A DNA stretch of 64,000 nt, from NCBI GenBank assembly GCA_030737875.1, contig CM060910.1, positions 618,897,303-618,961,302 on the forward strand, given 5' to 3'. This stretch comes from Allium sativum (taxonomy: Eukaryota; Streptophyta; Magnoliopsida; Asparagales; Amaryllidaceae). Numbering within the stretch: the first letter of the stretch is position 1; every line of letters begins with the position of its first letter. This document shows positions 47,411 to 58,616 of the stretch, piece by piece. The notes beneath the pieces were generated by a model. That model saw only the letters and a list, made by a program, of their open reading frames with translations, had not been told where the DNA came from and did no database searches. The translations under genes were made by a program, and so were the position numbers.

Positions 47411-49612
47411 GGAAAACCTAGTAGGGGATACAAGACAAGGGGGAGAGCTTGTATCATATTGTGTGGGACCCATTTCAGTCAGCAACCCGGAGATGGTATC
47501 AAGTAAAGACCTCCGTACTAGGCGGAGAAGGGGCACGCTTACTGATTGATTGTAAGAGATCCAAACGACGCGGATGGTGTGGGCGGCACAAACCGACCAG
47601 GGACATGTGCGTGCATGGGCCGGGCAGAGGGGGCTAAGACGACTGTGACACCAGTAGATATGGTTGTGCACACCATGGGTTGCCCCTTTAGGAAGTGATA
47701 CCTCCTACTATGGGGCCAACACATGATATCTATAGGGGAGGGAGCCGATCGATTAAGGTAGAGGTTAGGGTATACTTAGACGTATGACCTAAGCCTACCA
47801 ACTTATAGTGGAAGGGATCATCTTATTTCAGTTATACTAGTAATAGTGCAGAGTAATCATTAGTGAGGCACATATACCTTAGCTTGCTTACCTTTTCACA
47901 CTTGCCATTTATGTAGTGATCTCTCTTATCCACTTTATATGCCTATCATGTTGCTTTTATTTATCTACTGGCTTAGACTCACCAGACTTTATGTCTGACC
48001 CCATTGTTTCTCCTTCTTTCTTCCGTTCCCCCCAGGTTCTCAGGGAGGAAACACTCAGACTTAATCAGGGATTAGATATCATCTTACTAGGAGCTACTCC
48101 TAAAGTATGGCTCAAGTTCTTGTCTCTACTATGGCTTAACTCTTTTTATTAGGGGAATGATGCTTTTTATTTACTTATGTACTCTGATGGTGCAAGACAG
48201 AAGTTATTTTATTGTAATGGTTTTTGTGACTTATGAAATTGTGGACCATGGTGTTATGAAATATGTTTGGAATAAAAGTTTAAATTTTCCGCTGCTACCT
48301 TATTTATATCTGGCTTGTAATTATTTTGGGTCTCTTTACCTATAGCACTTCACGAAACTTAATGCGTTCCTTTAGTGAGTGACATTAACGGACGTGGGGT
48401 GTTTCATTTGGTTAATTTCTGCTCATTGCTTATAAAACTCATGAACATAAGAATGCGCTTTATATACTTGGTTTATAGTTACTAGATAAAAATAATCATT
48501 TATTTCTTTTAATAAACCTTCATTCAAATAATCTATATAAACATAGATTTCAAAATCCGTTTTTGGTTATAAATAAATTTTTATAACCTTTTTTCTATTA
48601 ATCCACCCGACTGTAAATCAACGTTCATAAATTGATTCATTTTTAGGCCAATCATTGCCAATTACTCAGCCAATATCATCCATTAGTTAATAACAAACAA
48701 ATGTTGAATTTTTAAATTCAACGATCGACAGTAAATTACTCATTCAATCATATTGGTTAAATAGTTCATATAATATGAATATAAGCAATATATTTGAGGA
48801 ATCCGGTTGGATCCCTCCAACTTGTCCATCCCTGCATCGAAATGGGTTACCTCAAATTCAATACGACAATATATCCATCATGGTAAACAGAAATAAACAG
48901 TTAACTAATAACAGTTAACAATCAATTTATAACTCCATTCAGATATCCAATTATTTATTTAATACTTTTATATTATTATAACATAACCAATAAGGTAAGT
49001 TACCTCGTCCGGAATCTAATCGTTAAAATAACGAATTACTTCGATTAGATTAAACAAACGTTTAATTTAATCAATGAATATAAAAAATATTCAGCACACA
49101 TGCAACTAGTTATCCAATCTTCAACCATTAGCAAACATGGCACACAAATTTAGAACACTACTTATATAAAATATAAATGGGATAAACTGAGTGAGTTAAA
49201 CTCACCTTGAATTTCCATTCGTCGTCAGAATAGTTTGTTTCAGTTAAGTTAAATCAGCGCTTAATTTAACTGAAAATCTCGATTGCTTTCAACTTCGTCC
49301 AATCCAGCTTCAAAATGTTACGTCCGTCGATATGGTTTCAACGCTTCTTGTCGGGTCCGATTCTGAAAACATACGAGAACGTCACACACAACTTAAGCTA
49401 GGATTTAAATCTAAATTAATTAAATCTTAGCTAAAATTTCAATTTCTATTTAATTCACTAGTTATACCTATATATTTTAAATTTGTCCATTTGTCGATCT
49501 GTACACACCCGTTCTTTTCTTAAACTCAGGTTATGTGTTACACATTCATGTAAGAATTTTGATGCACATTTGAATAACCACCTACTGTAACATATTATGG
49601 CCATGTTTGATG

Positions 49613-49626
49613 TATGTATGTATATG

Positions 49627-49676
<50 letters not shown>

Positions 49677-49683
49677 CGCGCGC
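49613..49683. repeat. Compound (TA)(TG)(CG) microsatellite
   Basis: TATG/TA units pass into about 13 TG and then about 8 CG dinucleotides without a break: an uninterrupted purine-pyrimidine alternation with strong Z-DNA potential at the CG end. Confidence 0.95.
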
Positions 49684-50632
49684 CGGCCAACACTATTCAA
49701 CATTTTAAATAAATCTTATTAACACTTAAGTAACTACTAAACCTAGGTTAGGCACAATTAATTTCAATTAGGCATACTTAATGAAATGGCACGCTAATAA
49801 AACTTATACCATGCACATGTAGAATCAGGCATATTCTAATGTATAACACAGGTCACGATAAAAACTAGGCATTGGTCATGATATAAATTATAAAGCAATT
49901 AGGTTACGTGAAGATTATTATCAGGCAAATTAAATGACTAGATTAGGCTTCTCCAACTCAACCAGGCACTCGAAAACCACTGTCCATATTATTATTCCCT
50001 AAATCGCATCAATACCTATATATATATATATATATCATATTAGCTAAATATCATCTTATGTTAATTAAACCACAATTAGTCTCCTTAAATACTGGATTAG
50101 GCATATTTGGATTAGCGAAAGAATTAGGAACATTCAAAACCATTACCCTGTCACGTTGAGACTACTGTTCATCATCTTCTATTCATATTCACCTGCTGTT
50201 TATTTCCTTTCCATTACAAACCGCAAGGCCCCCTGCATCATCCCATATATTCCCTCCCATCGCTCCATCAGCGCACCATCAAGAACCATCTACACTCGCG
50301 CCTACCCATCGCTTCGACGCCGGAACTCCGACGAGCTGACTACCCCGCACTGCCTTTGTCCCTACGACTACATAGCACCTTGATCCCCGACATGCCACCA
50401 AACTTCGCCTGACGTCAGAACACAACTGCCCATGCATGCTCGCCTCCTACCTAAAACTTCCGAATAGCTCCTGGCTTTTCTCGTTTCTCTGCCACACACG
50501 AGGTCAGTCACCATGCTGTCACCAACTCCATCCATCGAAAGGCCTTGCGATCTCATAGTACCGCCCTAACTACTACCGGGACCCACCAGTTCCGTCGATC
50601 ACAGCCCCATTAGCCTCCGCTCTTGTTTGTTC

Positions 50633-50640
50633 ATTTTATA
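50633..50640 (-). promoter_or_regulatory. TATA box of L2
   Basis: Minus strand reads gtataaaatg, about 1.2 kb from the LTR start; comparable to L4 (1.05 kb) and element A (0.79 kb). Confidence 0.4.
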
Positions 50641-51840
50641 CGAGGGAGGAATTCCGGCTTTTCACATTGCTTTACTTATGAAGTTTAGTATATATGTATA
50701 TCTTTCTTTGATCTTGAGAAAAGAATGAGGTCTCATGGTTTTAATTTGGTTTAGTCCCTTGTTTAGCTTGCTGGAGGAAAGAAATGGCGGCCTGCTACTT
50801 ATATAGATGCGAAGCAGAGTATGGATAAGAACAACGTAACTTCATTAGGGTAGTATAGGGTGCAATTTTTCTATTTAGGTCTGTGCGCAGTTTGATTAGA
50901 ATATAGTTTGCAGTGATATTTCATTTCAAGCTATAGGGTATGTTGGTCTACTGATGAAAAGAAAAGCAAGCCGCGGTAACAACTGGTGATAATGAAATGT
51001 AGGGTAGGTAAAACGTGGGTTAGTTATATTTTATGCGGTAACCACCATCTAATGTTGGTCATAAAATTCGCACCGTCACACACAAACTCCAAAACGCAAT
51101 GAGAATGAATACACCGCTATGTCTTAACGTTTTGGTCCCAGTGAAATTAATTTCATTGAAAACGGATTTCGTTTGCAAAATGTCCTTATTTTACTTTATC
51201 GGTTCACCTTTAAATTTCGCGCATAGATAAAACAGCTCCAATTGGCTCGAAACTGAAAATCTAGTAACAACTAGTTATACATATTCCAATAAAATTTGTT
51301 TTTTCGAAAACGGAGCTGATTTGAAAAGAAATCGATTAATAAAAATAAACCAATATTATCGTATATACCCAAACACATTCGGGTTTAAAACTCAACATTA
51401 AAAAATTTCATCGTTATATTGATATTCAATTATATATATAAACCCTTAATATTTTATTAAATAAACATTATCGTTTATTAACAAATTCCATAGCGACTAT
51501 TTGAAAATTGAAATTGGATATAACTTATGATTTATAAAATGAAATCTCCTTTTTTCTCTTTCATTAGAAAATTATCATCAAATAGATTCTAACGTTTCTT
51601 ATTTCATAGAAATTCGACTTATATCAGATCCTATATATTCAGTAAGGGTTCAAATCAGAAATTACGAACTACTGCGGCGTTTCAAGCTTGTTTATATTAA
51701 TTTATAATATATATACATAATCGAACTTCATTTTAATAAATAAATTCGATATAAAATCCATTATACTTCCAATATAATATATGAAACAGATTTAAATATT
51801 TCAATTTAAATGACTGAAAAATCTGGAATGTTACAGGTGA

Positions 51841-52651
51841 GTTGTTGGTCGGAATAATTATTTAAACTATTGATATGGGATTTTCAAATGTAAGCAGAAA
51901 TTCTTGTCAAAATAAAATCGGGAATTGTTTTTAAAACTATGTTGGAAGATTTAAAGTATTAGTATAACATTGGATTTGTAATTGTTGTTTAATAGTAAAA
52001 ATGTGGCTTTTATAATTTTAATAGTGCATAATTGGGCTGTTATAAACATAAAATATAAATATCGATTGTGAATCAATATTTGTGGTTATGAAATATTTAT
52101 TATGGTTAATAGATTTAATTTGTTAAATCAATGAAAGATGAAATTCTTGTTATACAAATATAAATGTGTTTCATAAGTAAAATAATTATTGAGACAAGCA
52201 AGTTATATTAGTGTGCTACTTTAAAAGTGATATTTAAATAGCTTGGATTATCCGTTGATGCCATTTCTCAGTTTCCATTCGTGTATTTGTGTTGATGTAC
52301 ATTTTTTTCATTGGAAACTATTGTATTCTTTGTTGTATAATCCTTTAAGGTGCACATATATATGTTCTATTCAGTGATTGTATCGGTATGTATCTGTTAT
52401 GTGATCTGTTAACTGTGTTGGGTTATATATTGTTCTGAAATGATCCTTATCCATCCTTGTTTCTTATTCGAAGTATTGAGTATGTCGATCCACTTGAGAA
52501 AAGAAAAATTTATTCACTCAGTCGACATATTCAATACTCGTCTATTACAAAATTACGGATGGTCCCCCTAACTAGCCTTATTCTCCACTCTAATAGATAG
52601 AATTTCTTGTTAATACTCTTTATTAGGGTGCGTCTCGGGATGGGGTGTTCT
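51841..52651 (+). mobile_element. Element C 3' LTR, right part
   Basis: Resumes after the second ggtga. Its last 410 bp match the end of the C 5' LTR (14220-14609). The final gggtgttct departs from the expected ..ca terminus, so the exact end is uncertain by a few bases. Confidence 0.55.
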
Positions 52652-53475
52652 AAAAATAGTTAAAAGTAATTAAAGTGCCAAAAAATCCATTTTTTCAGTG
52701 AAGGGGATATTTATATTTATAGGCTGAACCATAAAATCAAAATATCGTTAAGAGGGGAGTTTTTTGAGGCCCTGGGATCAAACCAAATTGTAATCAGATT
52801 GGTACTCATTGCTATAGGATCATTATCAATCCCTCGCCTTTTCAGAATGGGGCCCACAATCTAGTGTATGGGCTTCTCCAGTTGCTCTGAGCTGTCATGT
52901 GAAGTTTAGTAGCATTCTGACTTAAGTTTTTTGAGTTATGTCTTTTCGTTCATCGAAGAAGTGGATGTCCAATTCCTTGCTTAACCATTTTGACATTGCT
53001 CAAATCCATGTGTCAATCACCTTTTTTTGCCTTGTTCGATGAGGTCAGGTGCTGATCCGGTTAGACGGCTTTGCTTCAAGTTGATTCCTAGAGTAGGATT
53101 CATACCGATCTAGCTTGTGGGAGTCATACTGATCCGACTCATTTGATTCATACCGATTTGTTTTGGTTATATGATCGAACAAATGCGGATGTGAGGTTCC
53201 ACGTGCCAATTCATAATTTTAGATGATGGGATCTTGCTGATCGCATGTTTTCTAGTAGTAATCAATCTGATCCCAGAGATCATTGATCAATGTAATTTGC
53301 GAGATCCTATGAGCTGATCGGGTCATTTCTGAGTGATCTTACAATGCCCAAAGGTGGTCGATCTGAGTTGAGTTAATTTCCGATTTTTAAGCTCGTCGTT
53401 GATTCTGACACTTAACCCATGTATCTGTGATTCCCAGTTGCTTCTGATAGCCGAACCAAAAGGTCGGGTAACACA
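52652..53475 (+). repeat. Long direct repeat, right copy
   Basis: Diverged copy of 8578-9375. It abuts the end of the C 3' LTR and ends at a CA/TA microsatellite (53471-53501). Confidence 0.55.
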
Positions 53476-53799
53476 CACACACAAACATATATATATATAT
53501 GTTATAATATAATGAATGTAAATAAGTAAATAAGTGAACACATACATGTATATATAATTATTTAATTACTCTTAATTTAAATTGACTATTTAATTATGTC
53601 TATTTGTGTGTACATATGTATATACTTATATATATTGAAAATAATATTATTTGGTTATACATGTGTGTATATGTATATGTATATATACATACTTCCAAAA
53701 ACCAAAACGAGTATATATAAGAATAAAAAATTAATAAATTTTTTATTTAAATTTAAAATAGACTTGCGTTTACATCACTTAAATTGATCTTTATTAGGT

Positions 53800-54720
53800 A
53801 AGTGGATTTGGAATTTTAACAATTATAACAAAAATTTGTTATGGAAATAATTAATGTCTAATCAAAGGTATGGTGGTTCATTTAATTTATATCATATTTC
53901 TGGTAATAATGCTAGAAAATTATCCCATTTTTAGAAATTTGTTATGTTATGTTTTGATGTTTATAAATTAGGTATACTAGCATTTTTCTTTCGAGGGATA
54001 ATACTTCATTTTGACATGATAGCTGGATTTTTGCTATTCCTTTTAAAGTAAAATTTAAATAATTATATGATAATTTTTACTTTAAGATACACCAAATTCT
54101 TATATTTATAATTCAAATAGTAGCTTTCCATGAAATTTTAGTTTATTCTATATTAGAAGGTATTACCTTAGACAAATTTGCTTCTATATAATATCGATGA
54201 TGAGAAAGTTATTTATATTTGGTGTTCGAATAAGAGTAATAAATATACTTCTCATTCTATTTATAGTTCAACTAATTTTATAGGCGTTAAATCGATAACT
54301 TTTAAATATCCATGGGGAATTAATAGTCATCTGAAAACTATACTTCAGACATGGTTAATTGTGCATGGAAAATCAAATACTATTGAACTTTTAAAAAGGA
54401 AAAATACCTTAATTAACAAAAGTTGTTAAATATTTAATAATAATTTGGAGTATATTAATCATTCGTATTTTGTTTATCATATCACTAAGTTTATTTTATT
54501 GAATATTCTTAACATTTTTATTTTAATTTAAATAGTAGACAATTTAATTATGATCTATGTTCGAATTATTTTAGATTTCATTATAAAACTAACAATAGAT
54601 ATTTACTAGAATTTATTTTCTCATATATTTATGGGTGTTTTTCGTTCGAAAGGAACCAATATGTTTAGTAATGGTAATTCTGATTTTTTGAGAGGCTCAT
54701 TTATATTGTGTTTCTAATTT
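53800..54720 (+). pseudogene. Decayed LINE reverse-transcriptase C-terminus
   Basis: Conceptual translation begins KWIWNFNNYNKNLLWK, close in pattern to the KWLWRF...LW segment downstream of RT in plant L1-type LINE ORF2. It passes a degraded 'FW.D.W.G' region and reaches a zf-RVT-like part (IYIWCSN, PWGINSHLKTILQTW, HGKSNTIELLKRKN, then C and H-Y-F residues; 54178-54500). Several stops interrupt it, and the sequence is much more AT-rich than a working ORF2, as expected from long C-to-T decay. The 5' and poly-A ends are not found. Confidence 0.5.
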
Positions 54721-55039
54721 TTTAAAATTGAATTTCGAATCCTAGTAATAAACCTAATAAAAATGTGAGTTTTAAGAGTATCTTAAAATTAGTAAAGGTC
54801 GTATTAATTGCTTAAGACATAAAACCATTTTTAATAATAAAATTAATAACATAATTAATTTCAATTTATTAAATATACTTTGTAATGTTTGATTGGATTC
54901 CATTTGGTGTTTTATTTGATTCTTATTTCTTTTCTAGTCTTTCTCTTCTTATGGACTTAATATAAGTTTCCTTTTTCATGTCTATTATTATCGTTTATCA
55001 ATAACTTTTGTATTCTTCACATATATAATACACACACAC

Positions 55040-55043
55040 AAGC

Positions 55044-55098
<55 letters not shown>
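55040..55098. repeat. (TA)n(GA)n microsatellite
   Basis: About 10 TA units followed by about 16 GA units, directly before the MITE copy at 55101. Confidence 0.95.
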
Positions 55099-55100
<2 letters not shown>

Positions 55101-55101
<1 letters not shown>

Positions 55102-55242
55102 GTCTATTTAGACACAAAATTTTGACACAAATGGTAAAACAAATGATTTGCATCATTGGATCACTCCATGAATTACACTTCTCCATATAAAGAGAAAACG
55201 ATCCAATGGTTGAGGCTTTGTGTCTCTCTATTTGTGTCTAAT
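55101..55242 (+). mobile_element. MITE-like repeat, copy 2
   Basis: Starts agtctatttagacacaaa and ends tttgtgtctaa; the ends are inverted repeats of about 12 bp. Clear match to 1221-1365. Confidence 0.65.
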
Positions 55243-55254
55243 TTTATTGTCGGT

Positions 55255-55384
55255 TATTTGGACACAAAGAGAGAGACACAAAGCCTCCACCGTTGGATTT
55301 GTTTGTCATTATGTGGAGAGTGGAATTCATGGGAGGATCCAGTGGTTGAGATTCATTATGTCCATTTTTTATATCTAAATAGAG
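55255..55384 (-). mobile_element. MITE-like repeat, copy 3 (inverted)
   Basis: On the minus strand reads actctatttagata... to ctctttgtgtcc, the same unit as 55101-55242, separated from it by 12 bp. Together they form a large imperfect palindrome of about 280 bp. Confidence 0.6.
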
Positions 55385-55398
55385 TTTATATATATATA

Positions 55399-56438
55399 GT
55401 GTGCTGCTATTCACACCTCCATTTAGACTACTGGGCACCTTTAAAAAATTAATAGATTGTATTATTTTTGACCTACTTCCTACCACCACTTTATTTATTT
55501 TCACTCAGTCAATAACAGCCATACTATGTCTTCTCTTCTCTTCTCAAACAACGTAAATTCTCAAATATCAAATCCTAAACCATAAGAAAAAAAAATTAGC
55601 TGAATAGAGGACGGAATATAAAGACAAAAAAGATGTTAGTTTTGTATATCATGCTGCATAATCTATTCTGTTGTTATAGATTTTTTTGTTTTGTATTAAT
55701 TTTTGTAGGAGCTTTCTTTCATCCTTCTCTCTACTTCGAGTTTGGAGAACATTAATTTCGATGACGTTGTAATAGAGAATGACATTGTAAGTTATTGAAT
55801 TTTAGGGTCTTCTTCATAGAACAACAATTTATATGTCAAAATTTACAAAAAATTTCGTTTTAATTATTTTTATTTGAGTTTTGTAGGAAGATAATGTGGT
55901 TGACGATAAACTTGATAACTATGTGGATGATAGCAATAGGCCGCAAGATGATCAGTCAAATGCCGTTGAAGAACCAAATGTTGATTTGGCAGATCATTTT
56001 ACAACTGATGAAGCATGTAGCATGTATTTAATTTACAATCAATATTATACATGTAAAACCGGAAGTATGTTAAAAAAAATTTGTTAAACGATGTGATTTT
56101 GGGTATTTGATTCGTAGAACACGCTGATTCTTAGGTGTAAAACAACAGGGAAAATGTGGAATACTATTGTAGAGCGATTCTATGGTGTTAATCAGCTGAT
56201 TGGATGCTTGAAATTGCGTTGATAATTTAGGGAAATCTTCAAGCTTGTAGAGCGATGGAGAAAATTTCAGGAAGAAGACGTTTTTTTTTTGAACGATGAA
56301 GAATTAAAGGCAGAGGTGGTAGCCGATTAGAAATTGAATAATTTAGGTGGTGTAAAGGAGTAGAGAGGTATAAAAAATAGGTGGCCTTTAGTATAGGTGG
56401 CCAGAAGTCCAAACGGGGGTGTGAATAGCAACACACTG
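55399..56438 (+). mobile_element. Mutator-like TIR element, 1.04 kb
   Basis: The left end agtgtgctgctattcacacc and the right end (reverse complement agtgtgttgctattcacacc) differ at one base, and inverted similarity continues inward for about 100 bp with indels (cacct.., ..taccaccac). Flanks are AT-rich with only a partial duplication (tatatatat / gtatatatt). Long TIRs plus a FAR1-like fragment suggest a MULE derivative; too short to encode a transposase. Confidence 0.6.
55742..56087 (+). pseudogene. FAR1-like N-terminal fragment with possible intron
   Basis: Inside the 1.04-kb TIR element. An acidic stretch (NINFDDVVIEND) could splice from a GT at 55786 to an AG at 55886, keeping frame into EDNVVDDKLDN...DQSNAVEEPN. 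This is followed by DEACSMYLIYNQY, which resembles the 'DEAY.FYN.YA' start of the FAR1 zinc-binding domain found in MULE transposases and FHY3/FAR1 proteins. The frame stops at 56085, before the rest of that domain and with no catalytic region. The match is weak and by eye. Confidence 0.35.
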
Positions 56439-56454
56439 TATATATTAGACTAAA

Positions 56455-56730
56455 AAACCTCTTTCCTCTCCCATTGGGAGAGGAATGGCCATTCATAATG
56501 TCTTCCAAAACCGCTTTACAGATTGAACATTTTGAAATAAATCCAGAAACACTCCACTGAATTCCGAAGTCGCCTCCTGATCTGAGTACTCCGTCCCTAG
56601 CTTGGCAACTCCAAACACAAAAATCATGTTCGCCTTCAAAACCAATTCTGGAATCTTCGCGGAGGATCAACCCACCGGTGGACAAAGAGAGATTTGGTGA
56701 AATCATTTTAATCGTAACATTCAAATCCAT
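56455..56730 (-). other. Unrecognised open frame, possible host gene exon
   Basis: From ATG at 56730 the minus strand encodes about 90 residues with balanced composition, not AT-driven (GFEGEHDFCVWSCQARDG, GGDFGIQWSVSGF). I do not recognise a family. The frame then runs into the TIR of the 1.04-kb element at 56438, so its last 60 or so codons are transposon sequence. It could be a first exon cut by the insertion, or chance. Confidence 0.25.
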
Positions 56731-57560
56731 AACTCCTCAGTCCTCCAACCGAACCTTTTTAGTTTGGAATATCGCACGAACAAGATCTGGTTTTTGATAG
56801 GGTAAATATTTGGTATCAATTTTCAATTCGAAGTGAATTATACTAAATTCGAATACTTGTATCTTAGGTCTACTTCATTTTACTAGAGATTTTGATTTAT
56901 TTCAAAAATTGCGGTTACAGAATATTATGCCTAAAATCTATTTTACATTAAAACGACCTAATTGTTTTGATGCACGATCGTCTCGTGCATTTCAATTTTT
57001 GCAAACTGTTTTACTCTTTAACATGTAAAACAAGACATGGATTAGGATGATTAAGAGTTCAATATAGAATTTAATGACTGGCATGTTATAATTTCGGAAA
57101 TTCCTGAAGATAATTGTAATGGTTTGATTAAGTATGTGTAGAATTGTCTCCGCCCTTCAGTTGATTAAGGTCAAGTATTTATTATTTTGAGTTGCAGAAC
57201 TGGATGGTTTGGGACCATTTCTACAGGTTTTATCAGGCATTCAAAAGCTACACTTATCAACCTACTATGTTTGTACTGTCCATTCCTCTTTAAGACTTCA
57301 GGATGTTATTAAACATATAACTTGGAATTCCACTGTTTTACTTCATGATGGGTTGATGAAGTCCTACTTGCTAATGTCATTTGGTTTCTTGTATCTAGAA
57401 TGAAACATGTGGAATTTTGTTGCTACAATTATGCAGAAAATTGTGGCAGCCAACGCATTATTCTATAATCTTGAAGCACACAAACACGGGTTAAATTTTT
57501 AAGAGCATGGATATTATTGCACAAAGCCAGTTTGCAAGAGATTATGAGAGGTACAAAAGG
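56731..57560. other. Intergenic or intronic, no feature called
   Basis: Less repetitive than its surroundings but with no supported ORF. The 5-bp aaagg at 57556-57560 is the left target duplication of L4. The sequence across the L4 site (57400-57560 joined to 62185-62340) looks continuous and might be an old gene or intron. Confidence 0.35.
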
Positions 57561-58265
57561 TGTAATGTCCGTATTTTTAAGGTATTATAATTAATTTATT
57601 TAATTATTTAAATAGTGATTAAGATAACTTAATGGTCGTTGAATTAAATTATATGGAATATTTAATTAATATTAATAATCGAATAATATATTTAATTTCT
57701 GAAATAGTCAAAAATAGTAGAATTCACAATATTGTGTGAATTGGATTATTTAAAATACATATTTCAGTTTAGAGTCGAATTATATTAAAGAATATATTAT
57801 ATAAATAACAGTTGAACGTATAATTATGTTATAATTATAATCGAGCTCGAAATGGCGCGGCAGTTCGCTATTTGGCGATTCAAATTTTAAATGGATATAT
57901 AGAATACGTTTTAAATCGGATTTCTGTGAAACAAGAAACGTTCGGAACTGGTGAAGTATATTTTTCTAATGGAAGAGAAAAATCAGGATTTCGTCGTGTA
58001 AATTTTGATTTATGTCCAATCAAATTTTTGAAAAGTCGCTATGGAATTCCTTTATAATTTATAATGATTTATTTATATTATAAATGGATTTTTCAATATA
58101 AATTGAATATCGATTCAACCGGGATTTGAATATCGAATTATAAATCCAGTTGGAACTATATGGTATTCTATTGTGAATATACGATAATATTTAATTTAAT
58201 AATTTTCAAATATATTTAATATTTATAAAGGTTTTTTTAGACCTTAGAAAATAGCCGTTTTTGCA

Positions 58266-58520
58266 AACGATCTCCGTTTTCGACGAAACTAATTTCGTTG
58301 GATCCGCAATATTACATTATTGTTAGATTTTAATTTTCGTGATTTTTGAAGTCAGTATGTGGCCGTACGGGATTTTAATGTGAAATACAGTTAATAATTT
58401 GACCTTTAAAAATACGCTGTGTGAGCAAACAGAGTCGGAATTCGACGAAACAAGTTTCGTTGGGTCCGTAATGTCAATCTGTAGCTGCGTGTCCATTTTC
58501 GTGATTTTTGGGTATTATAT
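58266..58520 (+). repeat. Duplicated block upstream of the L4 TATA box
   Basis: Two copies (about 58266-58375 and 58432-58520) share 'ttcgacgaaac.a.tttcgttgg.tccg.aat', 'ttttcgtgatttttg' and 'tatgtg'. Homologous to 17090-17360 in element A. Confidence 0.75.
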
Positions 58521-58608
58521 GTGATCACAGGGATTTTTAACGATAGATGCAAATATCGTAGTAGAAAAAATGAATATTATATTGAATATTAAAATATTTA
58601 AAATATAC

Positions 58609-58616
58609 TATAAATA
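58609..58616 (+). promoter_or_regulatory. TATA box of L4
   Basis: ctataaatacacc about 1.05 kb into the LTR, followed by a short C-rich leader (58625-58700). Confidence 0.5.

Larger units (their letters stand above)
45419..48406 (+). mobile_element. L3: solo LTR related to element B
   Basis: 2,988 bp, tgtaacacccag to ggggtgtttca, with perfect target duplication tttgg at 45414-45418 and 48407-48411. Shares with B: 'accattgcgt.cgtctcg' near the start, a GTCGAC cluster, an early TATA box, two stem-loops, 'gtaagag..caaa.gac' and 'ccccaggt.ctcagg' near the end. No PBS, coding or PPT, so it arose by recombination between the two LTRs of a full element. Confidence 0.95.
48412..51835 (-). mobile_element. 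L2 solo LTR, 5' start segment
   Basis: On the minus strand L2 starts tgtaacattccag at 51835. A TATA box (50633-50640) lies about 1.2 kb in, after a stretch with 'tttcactgggacc' that matches the block in element A and L4. The C-rich plus-strand stretch 50200-50620 is the G-rich leader of L2 on its own strand; I see no gene there. Confidence 0.8.

Noticed and set aside
47372..47671. 99-codon minus-strand frame in L3
   Set aside because: LTR sequence only; part overlaps the four-copy tandem repeat.
45419..48406. L3 as one LTR of a full element paired with an LTR of element B
   Set aside because: It has its own perfect target duplication and is too diverged from the B LTRs.
50156..50383. 75-codon plus-strand frame in a C-rich stretch
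   Set aside because: It lies in the L2 LTR on the antisense strand, downstream of the L2 TATA box; no homology is evident.
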